Shown here piece by piece: positions 1 through 6,902 of a stretch of DNA of 6,902 bases. Each line of letters begins with the position of its first letter. Position 1 is the stretch's first letter. Source of the DNA: an uncultured Oceanospirillaceae bacterium (GTDB lineage: Bacteria > Pseudomonadota > Gammaproteobacteria > Pseudomonadales > Balneatricaceae); contig CAMIIY010000108.1 in NCBI GenBank assembly GCA_946221045.1, positions 1 to 6,902 on the forward strand, written 5' to 3'. The notes under the pieces were generated by a model that saw nothing but the letters and a program-made list of their open reading frames with translations, searched no databases and had not been told where the DNA came from. Both the position numbers and the translations under genes were made by a program.

Positions 1-2423
1 CCGTTGGTGCCCGCCTCACTGACAACACCCGCCGCTTCCATTGCTTCAATCATCCGGGCTGCGCGGTTGTAACCGATTTTAAGTTTTCGCTGTACGCTTG
101 AAATGGACGCCTTGCGCGATTCCAGCACAAAAGCAACCGCTTCGTCATACAACGGATCCTGCTCATCATCAAACAACGAACCTGAACCGGAGCCTAATCC
201 ATCTCCAATACCGGCGTCCGGTTCGGTAATTTCAGTGATGTAGTCAGGTGTACCCAGTTTTTTCCAGGCATCCACCACGCGATGCACTTCATCATCACTG
301 ACAAACGCACCGTGCACACGGTTTGGCAGACTGACACCCGCCGGCAGATAAAGCATGTCGCCCCAGCCCAGCAGGTTTTCGGCTCCTCCCTGATCCAGGA
401 TGGTGCGGGAATCAATTTTCGAGGACACCTGAAACGCGATGCGTGTGGGAATGTTGGCTTTAATCAGGCCCGTGATAACATCTACCGAAGGGCGCTGGGT
501 CGCAAGAATAAGGTGAATGCCTGCCGCTCGGGCTTTTTGTGCAATTCGGGCAATCAGTTCTTCTACTTTTTTACCGACAATCATCATCATGTCGGCAAAT
601 TCGTCAATCACCACAACAATGTAAGGCAAGGCTTCCAGCTCAGGTGCCGGGGTGCCAAAGGGTTCACCATGGTCTTCCGGATTCCAGAGAGGATCCCGCA
701 GCGGAGCACCCTGCTTCCGGGCTTCTTCCAGCTTTTCATTAAAACCAGCCAGGTTGCGCACACCCATTTTGGCCATCAACCGATAGCGGCGCTCCATCTC
801 GCCAACACACCAGCGTAAACCGGAAGCCGCATCTTTCATGTCCGTAATAACCGGCGCAAGCAGATGGGGAACCCCTTCGTAAATAGACAACTCCAGCATT
901 TTAGGGTCCACCAGAATCAGTCGCACCTCTTCCGGAGTCGCCTTGAATAACAGGCTCAGCAACATAGCATTAACGCCCACCGATTTACCGGAACCGGTCG
1001 TACCCGCAACCAGCAAATGCGGCATTTTGGCCAGGTTAGCAACCACCGGATTGCCCGCAATATCATTACCCAGCCCCAGGGTAAGTTTTGAGGCCGCTGA
1101 CAGATAAGGCTTGGAGCTGAGGACTTCACTCAGGTGCACGGTCTGTCGGGTTTCGTTGGGAATCTCTACTCCCACAACCGATTTACCCGCGATGACTTCC
1201 ACTACGCGTACGCTACTGACCGCCATTGAGCGCGCCAGGTCTTTTGCCAGATTGGTAATTTTACTGGCTTTAACACCCGGTGCCGGCTGAATCTCAAAAC
1301 GGGTAATAACGGGCCCCGGATTCACCTCAACCACTTCCGCGATAACACCAAAGTCTTTGAGTTTATCTTCAAGCAGTGCAGAGAGCCTTTCCAGTTCCTC
1401 CTGCGAGTAACCAGTATTGGTATTCAGGCTCGGCGGGTCCAGCAGATCAAGTGGTGGAATCCGGCGGCGGACGACTTTTCGGGCAGGAGATGATTGTTCA
1501 GGTTCTAGTCCTAACTCTTTGTCCTGCATGGGTTTGTGTGTTTCTGACAGAGGTACGATTTTGACATGACCTTTATCGACCAAAAGATCCGGCGCTGATG
1601 CGGGCATAGGTGTCAGAGCAGCAGGGTCACTCAGTGGTGCATCATTCCAGGGTACGCTGTCCGCTTCATCCAGAGCGACTTCAACCTGATTTGGCAGTAC
1701 AGGCTCGGTCCGTACCGGTTGCGGCTCAGGCGGTTTTGGTGCCGACTGATAAGGTGTCTGCTTTGAAGTCACCTGAGCAGGTGCCTCGTCTTCACTTTTT
1801 TGGTAAGCCGGCACTTTCTGCATCAACTGTTGTGGCAGATCCAGGCAAAAGCGGCCCAGTGTTTCCAGAATCTGAGCCCAGCTCAGTTCCAGCATCAGGG
1901 TCAGACTCAGCAGCAGCCCGCTGAATAAAACAACAGAGCTTCCGGTGAGGCTGAACCAACTGACAAACCAGTCCGACAGCGCCTCGCCTGCAATTCCGCC
2001 CGCACTGAACGGATAATGCAGCGTCTCAACTGAAAGGTGTGTTGCCGCCAGGGCCGAGAGCGTCAGCAACAGCCCCAGGCTGCCACTGCAGCGCAAAATA
2101 AAATAGGGGACGGATTCCAGTAATGTGGCGCGACGCCTGAGCATGAAGCGAACAACAGGGTAAACAATCAGTATGGGCAGCAGATAGGCACCAACACCAA
2201 ATGCAGAGACACTCAGGTCAGCCAGCCATGCCCCCACCGGGCCGATAAAATTACGTACATCCGGCTGATAACCCAGATGGGACCAACCCGGATCACGCGG
2301 GTCGTAGCCAATAAGCGCCAGTAGTAGTAGAAGGTTCAGGGCCACCACCAAAATCAAGCTAGATTCCCGCCCGATGCGCATCAGTAGTTCGGGAAAACTC
2401 AGGCGTTTGGGTGTGTCACTCAT
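1..2423 (-). CDS. ftsK: DNA translocase FtsK (3' end cut by window edge)
   Basis: FtsK anchors in the division septum and pumps DNA so that chromosome dimers are resolved at dif by XerCD. I read 807 uninterrupted codons from the ATG at 2423 to base 3. Hydrophobic segments near residues 22-40, 70-94, 107-128 and 160-180 fit the four-helix membrane anchor. A Pro/Glu/Gln-rich linker follows to about residue 320, and the motor starts near [10 protein letters not shown] (322-331). Walker A GTTGSGKS is at 474-481 and Walker [10 protein letters not shown] at about 603-611, followed by [12 protein letters not shown]. The gamma winged helix, which reads KOPS and contacts XerD, begins near 756 and contains [20 protein letters not shown]. 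By comparison with relatives only about a dozen residues are missing. The linker is short, so total length is near 820 residues, Pseudomonas-like rather than the 1329 of E. coli. An in-frame ATG at 2441 would add six residues (MEPYTP); both starts have weak ribosome binding sites (GGAG or GGAAAG, each 12 nt away). Confidence 0.97.
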   Translation of the reverse strand, partial: MSDTPKRLSFPELLMRIGRESSLILVVALNLLLLLALIGYDPRDPGWSHLGYQPDVRNFIGPVGAWLADLSVSAFGVGAYLLPILIVYPVVRFMLRRRATLLESVPYFILRCSGSLGLLLTLSALAATHLSVETLHYPFSAGGIAGEALSDWFVSWFSLTGSSVVLFSGLLLSLTLMLELSWAQILETLGRFCLDLPQQLMQKVPAYQKSEDEAPAQVTSKQTPYQSAPKPPEPQPVRTEPVLPNQVEVALDEADSVPWNDAPLSDPAALTPMPASAPDLLVDKGHVKIVPLSETHKPMQDKELGLEPEQSSPARKVVRRRIPPLDLLDPPSLNTNTGYSQEELERLSALLEDKLKDFGVIAEVVEVNPGPVITRFEIQPAPGVKASKITNLAKDLARSMAVSSVRVVEVIAGKSVVGVEIPNETRQTVHLSEVLSSKPYLSAASKLTLGLGNDIAGNPVVANLAKMPHLLVAGTTGSGKSVGVNAMLLSLLFKATPEEVRLILVDPKMLELSIYEGVPHLLAPVITDMKDAASGLRWCVGEMERRYRLMAKMGVRNLAGFNEKLEEARKQGAPLRDPLWNPEDHGEPFGTPAPELEALPYIVVVIDEFADMMMIVGKKVEELIARIAQKARAAGIHLILATQRPSVDVITGLIKANIPTRIAFQVSSKIDSRTILDQGGAENLLGWGDMLYLPAGVSLPNRVHGAFVSDDEVHRVVDAWKKLGTPDYITEITEPDAGIGDGLGSGSGSLFDDEQDPLYDEAVAFVLESRKASISSVQRKLKIGYNRAARMIEAMEAAGVVSEAGTN

Positions 2424-2487
2424 TGGTGTGTACGGCTCCATGGGATCAGCATTCTTTCCAGCTGCCAAAGATAACACAAATTAGATC

Positions 2488-2512
2488 TCATCAGGTGAAA
2501 CCTGGTTGATGA
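2488..2512. repeat. Small dyad in ftsK-trxB spacer, possible operator
   Basis: TCATCA at 2488-2493 is mirrored by TGATGA at 2507-2512. A second small palindrome, CAGGT-GAA-ACCTG, sits within it at 2492-2504 on a slightly different axis. The dyad overlaps the -35 hexamer of the proposed trxB promoter and lies 65 bases upstream of the ftsK start, so it could bind a regulator of either gene. It does not resemble the LexA pattern CTGT-N8-ACAG. No function is established. Confidence 0.3.
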
Positions 2513-2534
2513 AAAAGGCCGATTAAGGGATAGT
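2506..2534 (+). promoter_or_regulatory. Candidate sigma-70 promoter for trxB
   Basis: TTGATG (2506-2511; 4 of 6 matches to TTGACA) is separated by 17 bases from GATAGT (2529-2534; 4 of 6 matches to TATAAT). This is the best plus-strand pair I found in the divergent spacer. Transcription would start near 2541 and leave a leader of about 140 bases before trxB. The score is only moderate and other starts are possible. I found no convincing counterpart on the minus strand for ftsK. Confidence 0.3.
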
Positions 2535-2544
2535 AGGCCGATAA
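2516..2544. repeat. Direct repeat AGGCCGAT, 19-bp period
   Basis: AGGCCGAT occurs at 2516-2523 and again at 2535-2542, followed by TA and AA respectively. The copies are 19 bases apart, close to two helical turns. One lies in the spacer of the proposed trxB promoter and the other at its expected start site. Such spacing can mark tandem sites for a regulator, but two 8-base copies can also arise by chance. Confidence 0.3.
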
Positions 2545-2614
2545 CTGCACAGCACTCTATCTACGGGATAAAAGCCTTTTGCAAGATAGGGTTATGTCTG
2601 TCCGGGCCAGTTAA

Positions 2615-3637
<1,023 letters not shown>

Positions 3638-3645
3638 ATTGCCCG

Positions 3646-3700
3646 GACAGCTCAGAGCCTGAGGAGATTGAATTACCATGGATAATCACTCTGAGCTGTC
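3646..3700. repeat. Perfect 12-bp inverted repeat abutting aat start
   Basis: GACAGCTCAGAG (3646-3657) is exactly complementary to CTCTGAGCTGTC (3689-3700), with a 31-base loop between. The right arm ends on the base before the aat ATG. The loop contains GAGGAG (3661-3666) and an ATG (3678-3680). No T-run follows, so this is not a standard intrinsic terminator. In mRNA the stem would occupy the region just upstream of the aat start and leave the loop Shine-Dalgarno exposed. It may be a translational control hairpin, an mRNA-stabilising hairpin at the end of trxB, or a small palindromic repeat inserted here; I see no flanking target duplication. The repeat is certain, its role is not. Confidence 0.75.
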
Positions 3701-3704
3701 ATGA
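3678..3704 (+). CDS. Putative 8-residue leader ORF overlapping aat
   Basis: ATG at 3678 opens a frame encoding MDNHSELS and stops at TGA 3702-3704, overlapping the aat ATG (3701-3703) as ATGA. The only good Shine-Dalgarno in the gap, GAGGAG at 3661-3666, lies 11 nt upstream of this ATG but 34 nt from the aat ATG. Codons 4 to 8 cover the right arm of the 12-bp inverted repeat, so a ribosome translating this frame would melt the hairpin and stop where aat begins. This is the architecture of termination-reinitiation coupling. The peptide has no runs of a single amino acid that would suggest classical attenuation. It may be coincidental. Confidence 0.3.
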   Translation: MDNHSELS

Positions 3705-4402
3705 TCCCCTGGCTAACTGACACCACCCCCTTCCCTCCCCTTAGTGAAGCACTGGACGACCCTAATGGTCTGCTGGCTGCAGGCGGCAACCTGAATCAGG
3801 AACGCCTGCTGGACGCCTATCGAAAAGGCATTTTTCCCTGGTACAGCCCGGGTGAACCTATCCTCTGGTGGAGCCCCAATCCCCGTTGTGTGCTAATTCC
3901 GGAACAACTGCATATTTCACGTAGTCTCAAGAAGCAGATACGTACGCAAGCTTATGAAATCTGCTTTGATCGAAACTTCCCTGCAGTGATCGATGCCTGC
4001 GCAGCCCCGAGAAGTGCATCGGGCGGCACCTGGATTACCCGTGAAATGCGACAGTCCTACATCGCGTTACATCAGGCGGGCTTTGCGCATTCGGTAGAGG
4101 TCTATCAGGATGGTGAAATGATTGGCGGGTTATATGGGCTGGCACTGGGCAAGTTGTTCTTTGGCGAATCAATGTTCAGCCGCAGGAGCAATGCATCAAA
4201 AATCGCATTTACTCATCTGGTCGAACAGCTGAAGAAGTGGGGCTATGCTTTAATTGACTGTCAGGTAAGCAATCCCCATCTGTTTAGCCTTGGCGCCAGT
4301 GAAATCCCAAGAGCGCAGTTTGAGGATTATCTGCAGCGCTATCTTAATGAGCCGCATGACCATAGCTGGAATTTCGACCCAGATCTGTTGCGCAAGGAGT
4401 AA
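3701..4402 (+). CDS. aat: Leucyl/phenylalanyl-tRNA-protein transferase, Aat
   Basis: Aat transfers Leu or Phe from charged tRNA to N-terminal Lys or Arg of proteins, making them N-degron substrates for ClpS-ClpAP. At 233 residues it is the usual length. Family motifs are all present: [10 protein letters not shown] (20-29); [20 protein letters not shown], whose Trp47 corresponds to Trp49 of the E. coli enzyme; GTWITR with Trp111; [20 protein letters not shown] with Glu156; and LIDCQ with Asp186. Glu156 and Asp186 match the catalytic residues known for E. coli Aat. The start is well constrained: an in-frame TGA lies at 3692-3694, and the next residues (MIPWL) fit relatives. Only a weak GAG at 3693-3695 could act as a ribosome binding site, and it lies inside a hairpin arm. 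bpt follows after three bases. Confidence 0.97.
   Translation: MIPWLTDTTPFPPLSEALDDPNGLLAAGGNLNQERLLDAYRKGIFPWYSPGEPILWWSPNPRCVLIPEQLHISRSLKKQIRTQAYEICFDRNFPAVIDACAAPRSASGGTWITREMRQSYIALHQAGFAHSVEVYQDGEMIGGLYGLALGKLFFGESMFSRRSNASKIAFTHLVEQLKKWGYALIDCQVSNPHLFSLGASEIPRAQFEDYLQRYLNEPHDHSWNFDPDLLRKE
4394..4399 (+). promoter_or_regulatory. Strong Shine-Dalgarno for bpt (decides GTG start)
   Basis: AAGGAG sits at the very end of aat, six bases before GTG at 4406. This ideal spacing supports the GTG as the bpt start, although it is not ATG. It also shows that bpt has its own strong initiation site, unlike aat. Confidence 0.8.
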
Positions 4403-4405
4403 TCC

Positions 4406-5122
4406 GTGTCGGATCTTAAAACCCTGCATTTTTACGCTACACCTGAGCATAAATGCAGTTATCTTGACGACCATATTGCACAGACTTTGTTTGTAGACCC
4501 CCATGCGATCATCAGTACCGATGCCTACAGTGAACTTTCAGAGCTGGGGTTCCGGCGTAGCGGCAAACATATCTACCGGCCCCACTGTCAGAACTGCCAG
4601 GCCTGTATTTCAGTCAGAATACCGGTCGCTCAATTTACCCCAAGCCGAAGCCAGAAGCGGGTTCTGAATAAAAACGCCGACCTTAATATTCGCCGGCTCA
4701 AACCGGTCTTTACTCAGGAGTACTACGATCTCTATGCCGCCTATATAGAAACACGGCATGCCGATGGTGATATGTATCCGCCCGACCCTGAGCAGTTCAA
4801 TTCATTTCTGGTTGACGGTAATCAACATACCGAGTTTCTTGAGTTTCGCGACCAGAAAGGCCGTTTACTGGCGATTGCCGTAGTTGATTTCCTTAATCAC
4901 GGATTGTCTGCCATTTACACTTTTCACTCACCGGCTGAGCAGCAGCGCAGCCTGGGCAGTTTTGCCATTCTTAAAGAGATTGAGCTGTGCCGCTCACTGG
5001 ATCAGCCTTTTCTTTACCTTGGCTACTGGGTCAGTGAATGTCGCAAAATGCGCTATAAAACCCTGTTCCGCCCGATTGAAATGCTACTGGATAATCAGTG
5101 GATCAAAATCGACCAGCCGTAA
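4406..5122 (+). CDS. bpt: Aspartate/glutamate leucyltransferase, Bpt
   Basis: Bpt transfers Leu from leucyl-tRNA to proteins with N-terminal Asp or Glu, creating the same type of N-degron that Aat makes from Lys/Arg. It is the bacterial relative of eukaryotic arginyl-tRNA-protein transferase ATE1. The 238-residue product shows the family signature. There is an N-terminal HKCSYL with Cys17, then the cysteine cluster CQNCQAC (Cys61, Cys64, Cys67) followed by ISVRIPV. Next come ETRHADGDMYPP and the GNAT-like C-terminal half with FYxF-type core YTFHSP. Near the end is LGYWVSECRKMRYK (205-218). Length and domain layout are normal. It starts with GTG three bases after the aat stop and has a strong AAGGAG, so it is almost certainly translated from the aat mRNA. 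Older annotations call it ate or an arginyl transferase; leucyl specificity is known for bacterial members such as Vibrio vulnificus Bpt and is inferred here. Confidence 0.96.
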   Translation: MSDLKTLHFYATPEHKCSYLDDHIAQTLFVDPHAIISTDAYSELSELGFRRSGKHIYRPHCQNCQACISVRIPVAQFTPSRSQKRVLNKNADLNIRRLKPVFTQEYYDLYAAYIETRHADGDMYPPDPEQFNSFLVDGNQHTEFLEFRDQKGRLLAIAVVDFLNHGLSAIYTFHSPAEQQRSLGSFAILKEIELCRSLDQPFLYLGYWVSECRKMRYKTLFRPIEMLLDNQWIKIDQP

Positions 5123-5131
5123 ACTTGTTTA

Positions 5132-5149
5132 AATAATCGCCTGATTATT
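5132..5149. repeat. AT-rich 7-bp inverted repeat downstream of bpt
   Basis: AATAATC (5132-5138) pairs with GATTATT (5143-5149) across a 4-base loop, followed by a T-rich run at 5152-5161. It could be a weak terminator for the trxB-aat-bpt transcript or an operator for the infA promoter that begins 12 bases later. The stem has only one G:C pair, so termination would be inefficient and some read-through into infA is likely. Confidence 0.35.
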
Positions 5150-5160
5150 CCGTTTTCTCT

Positions 5161-5189
5161 TTGATATAAAAAAGCATTTAGTGCAAAAT
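5161..5189 (+). promoter_or_regulatory. Candidate sigma-70 promoter for infA
   Basis: TTGATA (5161-5166; 5 of 6 matches to TTGACA), a 17-base spacer and CAAAAT (5184-5189; 4 of 6 matches to TATAAT) form the best promoter-like pair in the window. The upstream bases 5126-5160 are AT-rich and could act as an UP element. Transcription from about 5196 would give a leader of roughly 50 bases. A dedicated promoter fits a highly expressed translation factor. Confidence 0.5.
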
Positions 5190-5248
5190 ACCGCGCAATT
5201 ATTTTTCGGCTTCAAAACACCGAGATAAGCAACCAAGGTAACGAGTGA

Positions 5249-5467
5249 ATGGCTAAAGAAGACAGCATTGAAATGGAAGGCACAGTGATCGACACCCTGC
5301 CGAACACAATGTTCCGTGTCGAACTGGAAAACGGTCACGTGGTGATTGCCCACATTTCCGGCAAAATGCGTAAGAACTACATCCGTATTCTTACCGGCGA
5401 CAAGGTAAAGGTTGAACTGACCCCTTACGACCTGACTAAAGGCCGTATTGTATACCGCGCCCGCTGA
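5249..5467 (+). CDS. infA: Translation initiation factor IF-1
   Basis: IF-1 binds the A site of the 30S subunit during initiation and works with IF-2 and IF-3 to select the initiator tRNA. The product is 72 residues, the same length as in E. coli, and is one S1-type OB-fold domain. Recognisable stretches are [41 protein letters not shown] and [15 protein letters not shown], ending in GRIVYRAR. It differs from the E. coli protein at only about ten positions. The ATG at 5249 has AAGG at 5235-5238 with a 10-base spacer. It lies 126 bases after bpt, with its own probable promoter, and is followed by a strong terminator, so it is probably mainly monocistronic. Confidence 0.98.
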   Translation: MAKEDSIEMEGTVIDTLPNTMFRVELENGHVVIAHISGKMRKNYIRILTGDKVKVELTPYDLTKGRIVYRAR

Positions 5468-5489
5468 TTCGCTGTTCACGCCAAAACTA

Positions 5490-5516
5490 AAACGGGGAGC
5501 TTTATGCTCCCCGTTT
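5490..5516. terminator. Bidirectional intrinsic terminator, infA / clpA
   Basis: AAACGGGGAGC (5490-5500) and GCTCCCCGTTT (5506-5516) form a perfect 11-bp stem with a TTTAT loop, located between two convergent genes. On the plus strand the tail is only three T's and then CGCG. On the minus strand the tail reads TTTTAGTTTT, so termination of clpA should be more efficient. It lies 22 bases past the infA stop and 25 bases past the clpA stop. Confidence 0.88.
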
Positions 5517-5541
5517 CGCGTTGATGTTATAACCAGCCTGA

Positions 5542-6902
5542 TTAGTGACAGCTATCCGCTACACACTGCGGTACGTCCAGTATAATCTCGCCTTCAGCGT
5601 TGACATCTATCATGACATCACCGCCTTCCTGCGACAGTTCTCCGAACAGTATCATCTCTGCCAGCGGCTTTTTAAGCTGCTCCTGAATCAGGCGTTTCAT
5701 GGGCCGCGCGCCCATCTGCTGATCATAACCCTGTTCTGCAAACCACTGACGCGCGGTTTCACTCAGGTGCAGCACTACTTTCTTATCGTCCAGCTGTACC
5801 TGCAGTTCGGCGATAAATTTGTCCACCACCCCTTTAATGATATCCATTGTGAGTGATTTGAACTGAATAATGCCATCCAGACGATTACGAAACTCAGGCG
5901 TAAAGAGCTTCTTGATCGCCTGCATGCCATCAGTGGAGTGATCCTGGCGGGTGAAACCGATGGAGTTGCGACTGATATCTTCCGCCCCCGCATTGGTTGT
6001 CATCACAAGAATGACATTGCGGAAATCGGCTTTGCGGCCATTGTTATCCGTCAGTGTGCCGTTATCCATTACCTGCAATAGCAGGTTGAAAACTTCCGGA
6101 TGGGCTTTTTCAATCTCATCCAGCAACAACACACAGTGGGGCGCTTTCGTCACCGCTTCGGTCAAAAGGCCACCCTGATCGTAGCCAACATAACCCGGAG
6201 GCGCACCGATCAGACGTGATACCGTATGGCGCTCCATATATTCTGACATGTCGAAGCGAACCAGTTCGATACCCATAATCCGGGCCAGTTGCTGCGTAAC
6301 TTCCGTTTTACCCACGCCGGTTGGGCCGGCAAACAGGAAGCAGCCGACCGGTTTATTTGGCTCTTTCAGGCCGGCGCGGGAAAGCTTGATAGCAGACGAC
6401 AGGGTTTCGATCGCCTCATCCTGACCCAGCACCACCATTTTGAGGTTGGTGGCCAACTTGGCCAGCTGATTTTTATCAGACGTCGAAACACTTTTAGGCG
6501 GAATACGGGCAATCTTGGCCACAATCGCTTCAATATCCACCACTTCGATCTCGGTTTTGCGTAGCTCCTCAGGCAGCAGGCGCTGATAAGCCCCTGCTTC
6601 GTCAATGACATCAATAGCCTTGTCAGGCATGTGTTTGTCGTTGATATAGCGGTCAGCAAGCTCTGCAGCCGCTTTTAACGCCTCTTCGGTGTAGGTGATA
6701 TTGTGATGTTCTTCAAAACGCGAGCGCAGCCCTTTCAAAATTCGATAGGTGTCATCCACACTGGGCTCAAGCACATCAACTTTCTGGAAACGACGCGCCA
6801 GGGCACGGTCTTTTTCAAAGATGCCACGGAATTCCTGAAAGGTGGTCGAACCAATGCAGCGAATCTGGCCTGAACTCAGCAACGGTTTCAGCAGATTAGA
6901 GG
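5542..6902 (-). CDS. clpA: ATP-dependent Clp protease ATPase subunit ClpA (5' end missing)
   Basis: ClpA is the AAA+ unfoldase that feeds substrates to the ClpP protease and, with the adaptor ClpS, degrades N-degron proteins. The window shows 452 codons, about 60% of the usual ~750-residue protein. The N-domain, which binds ClpS, and the D1 Walker motifs lie beyond the right edge. The visible part begins at the end of D1 (LLSSGQIRCIGSTT, then FEKDRALARRFQ with the arginine-finger region). D2 follows with Walker A GPTGVGKT (6327-6304) and Walker B LLLDEIEKAH (Asp codon 6120-6118). Next are sensor-1 MTTNAG and the ClpP-docking tripeptide IGF (5961-5953; IGL in E. coli), then sensor-2 GARPMKR. 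IGF/IGL separates it from ClpB, which lacks a ClpP-binding loop, and the absence of the ClpB middle domain agrees. The frame is intact and ends in TAA at 5544-5542. clpS is expected just upstream, outside the window. Confidence 0.97.
   Translation of the reverse strand, partial: SNLLKPLLSSGQIRCIGSTTFQEFRGIFEKDRALARRFQKVDVLEPSVDDTYRILKGLRSRFEEHHNITYTEEALKAAAELADRYINDKHMPDKAIDVIDEAGAYQRLLPEELRKTEIEVVDIEAIVAKIARIPPKSVSTSDKNQLAKLATNLKMVVLGQDEAIETLSSAIKLSRAGLKEPNKPVGCFLFAGPTGVGKTEVTQQLARIMGIELVRFDMSEYMERHTVSRLIGAPPGYVGYDQGGLLTEAVTKAPHCVLLLDEIEKAHPEVFNLLLQVMDNGTLTDNNGRKADFRNVILVMTTNAGAEDISRNSIGFTRQDHSTDGMQAIKKLFTPEFRNRLDGIIQFKSLTMDIIKGVVDKFIAELQVQLDDKKVVLHLSETARQWFAEQGYDQQMGARPMKRLIQEQLKKPLAEMILFGELSQEGGDVMIDVNAEGEIILDVPQCVADSCH

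Noticed and set aside
282..818. A 178-codon open frame on the plus strand inside ftsK, and another of 104 codons at 1610-1924
   Set aside because: Both lie wholly antisense to the intact ftsK frame and show no recognisable motifs; they are by-products of ftsK codon usage.
3646..3700. The 12-bp hairpin as an intrinsic terminator of trxB
   Set aside because: The loop is 31 bases, the stem is not followed by a T-run, and its right arm runs directly into the aat start codon.
3733..3740. A match to the FtsK-orienting KOPS motif GGGNAGGG on the minus strand
   Set aside because: It is a single occurrence within proline codons of aat. One 8-base match in nearly 7 kb is unremarkable, and strand bias cannot be judged from this window.
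5129..5479. A 116-codon minus-strand frame covering infA
   Set aside because: It is antisense to unmistakable IF-1 and starts in the AT-rich spacer; there is no independent support for it.
5542..6902. ClpB rather than ClpA
   Set aside because: The ClpP-docking tripeptide IGF is present between the D2 Walker motifs and sensor 2, the ClpB coiled-coil middle domain is absent, and the gene neighbourhood is that of clpA.

Overview
The window is a stretch of gammaproteobacterial core chromosome of moderate GC content. The proteins point to Gammaproteobacteria: TrxB and IF-1 match the Escherichia coli proteins over nearly their whole length. The gene order ftsK / trxB - aat - bpt - infA / clpA is, as I recall, the order found in Pseudomonas aeruginosa and related non-enteric lineages. 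E. coli differs: it has lrp between trxB and ftsK, and cydCD between trxB and aat. The presence of bpt next to aat also fits a Pseudomonas-, Oceanospirillales- or Vibrio-like lineage better than an enteric one. I cannot name the genus. I see no insertion sequence, prophage, CRISPR array, tRNA or rRNA.

Layout. Bases 1-2423 (minus strand) hold ftsK, the DNA translocase of cell division, complete except for roughly its last dozen residues, which run off the left edge. Bases 2424-2680 separate the divergent ftsK and trxB; they hold a possible trxB promoter and small repeats. Bases 2681-5122 (plus strand) hold trxB, aat and bpt, probably one transcription unit, with gaps of 63 and 3 bases. Bases 5123-5248 hold an AT-rich gap with a plausible promoter for infA. 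infA (5249-5467) converges on clpA (5542 to the right edge, minus strand), and a strong hairpin between them can terminate both transcripts. The start of clpA, and presumably clpS upstream of it, lie beyond the right edge.

Function. aat, bpt and clpA belong to one pathway, the bacterial N-degron (N-end rule) pathway. Bpt adds Leu to N-terminal Asp/Glu, Aat adds Leu/Phe to N-terminal Lys/Arg, and the ClpS-ClpA-ClpP machine recognises and destroys the tagged proteins. TrxB, IF-1 and FtsK are housekeeping neighbours.

The one feature that looks unusual is the trxB-aat junction. A perfect 12-bp inverted repeat ends exactly at the aat start codon. Its loop carries a Shine-Dalgarno sequence and an ATG that opens an 8-residue reading frame, whose stop codon overlaps the aat ATG. 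aat itself has almost no Shine-Dalgarno sequence. This suggests translation-coupled or structure-gated expression of aat, but it is inference from one sequence.
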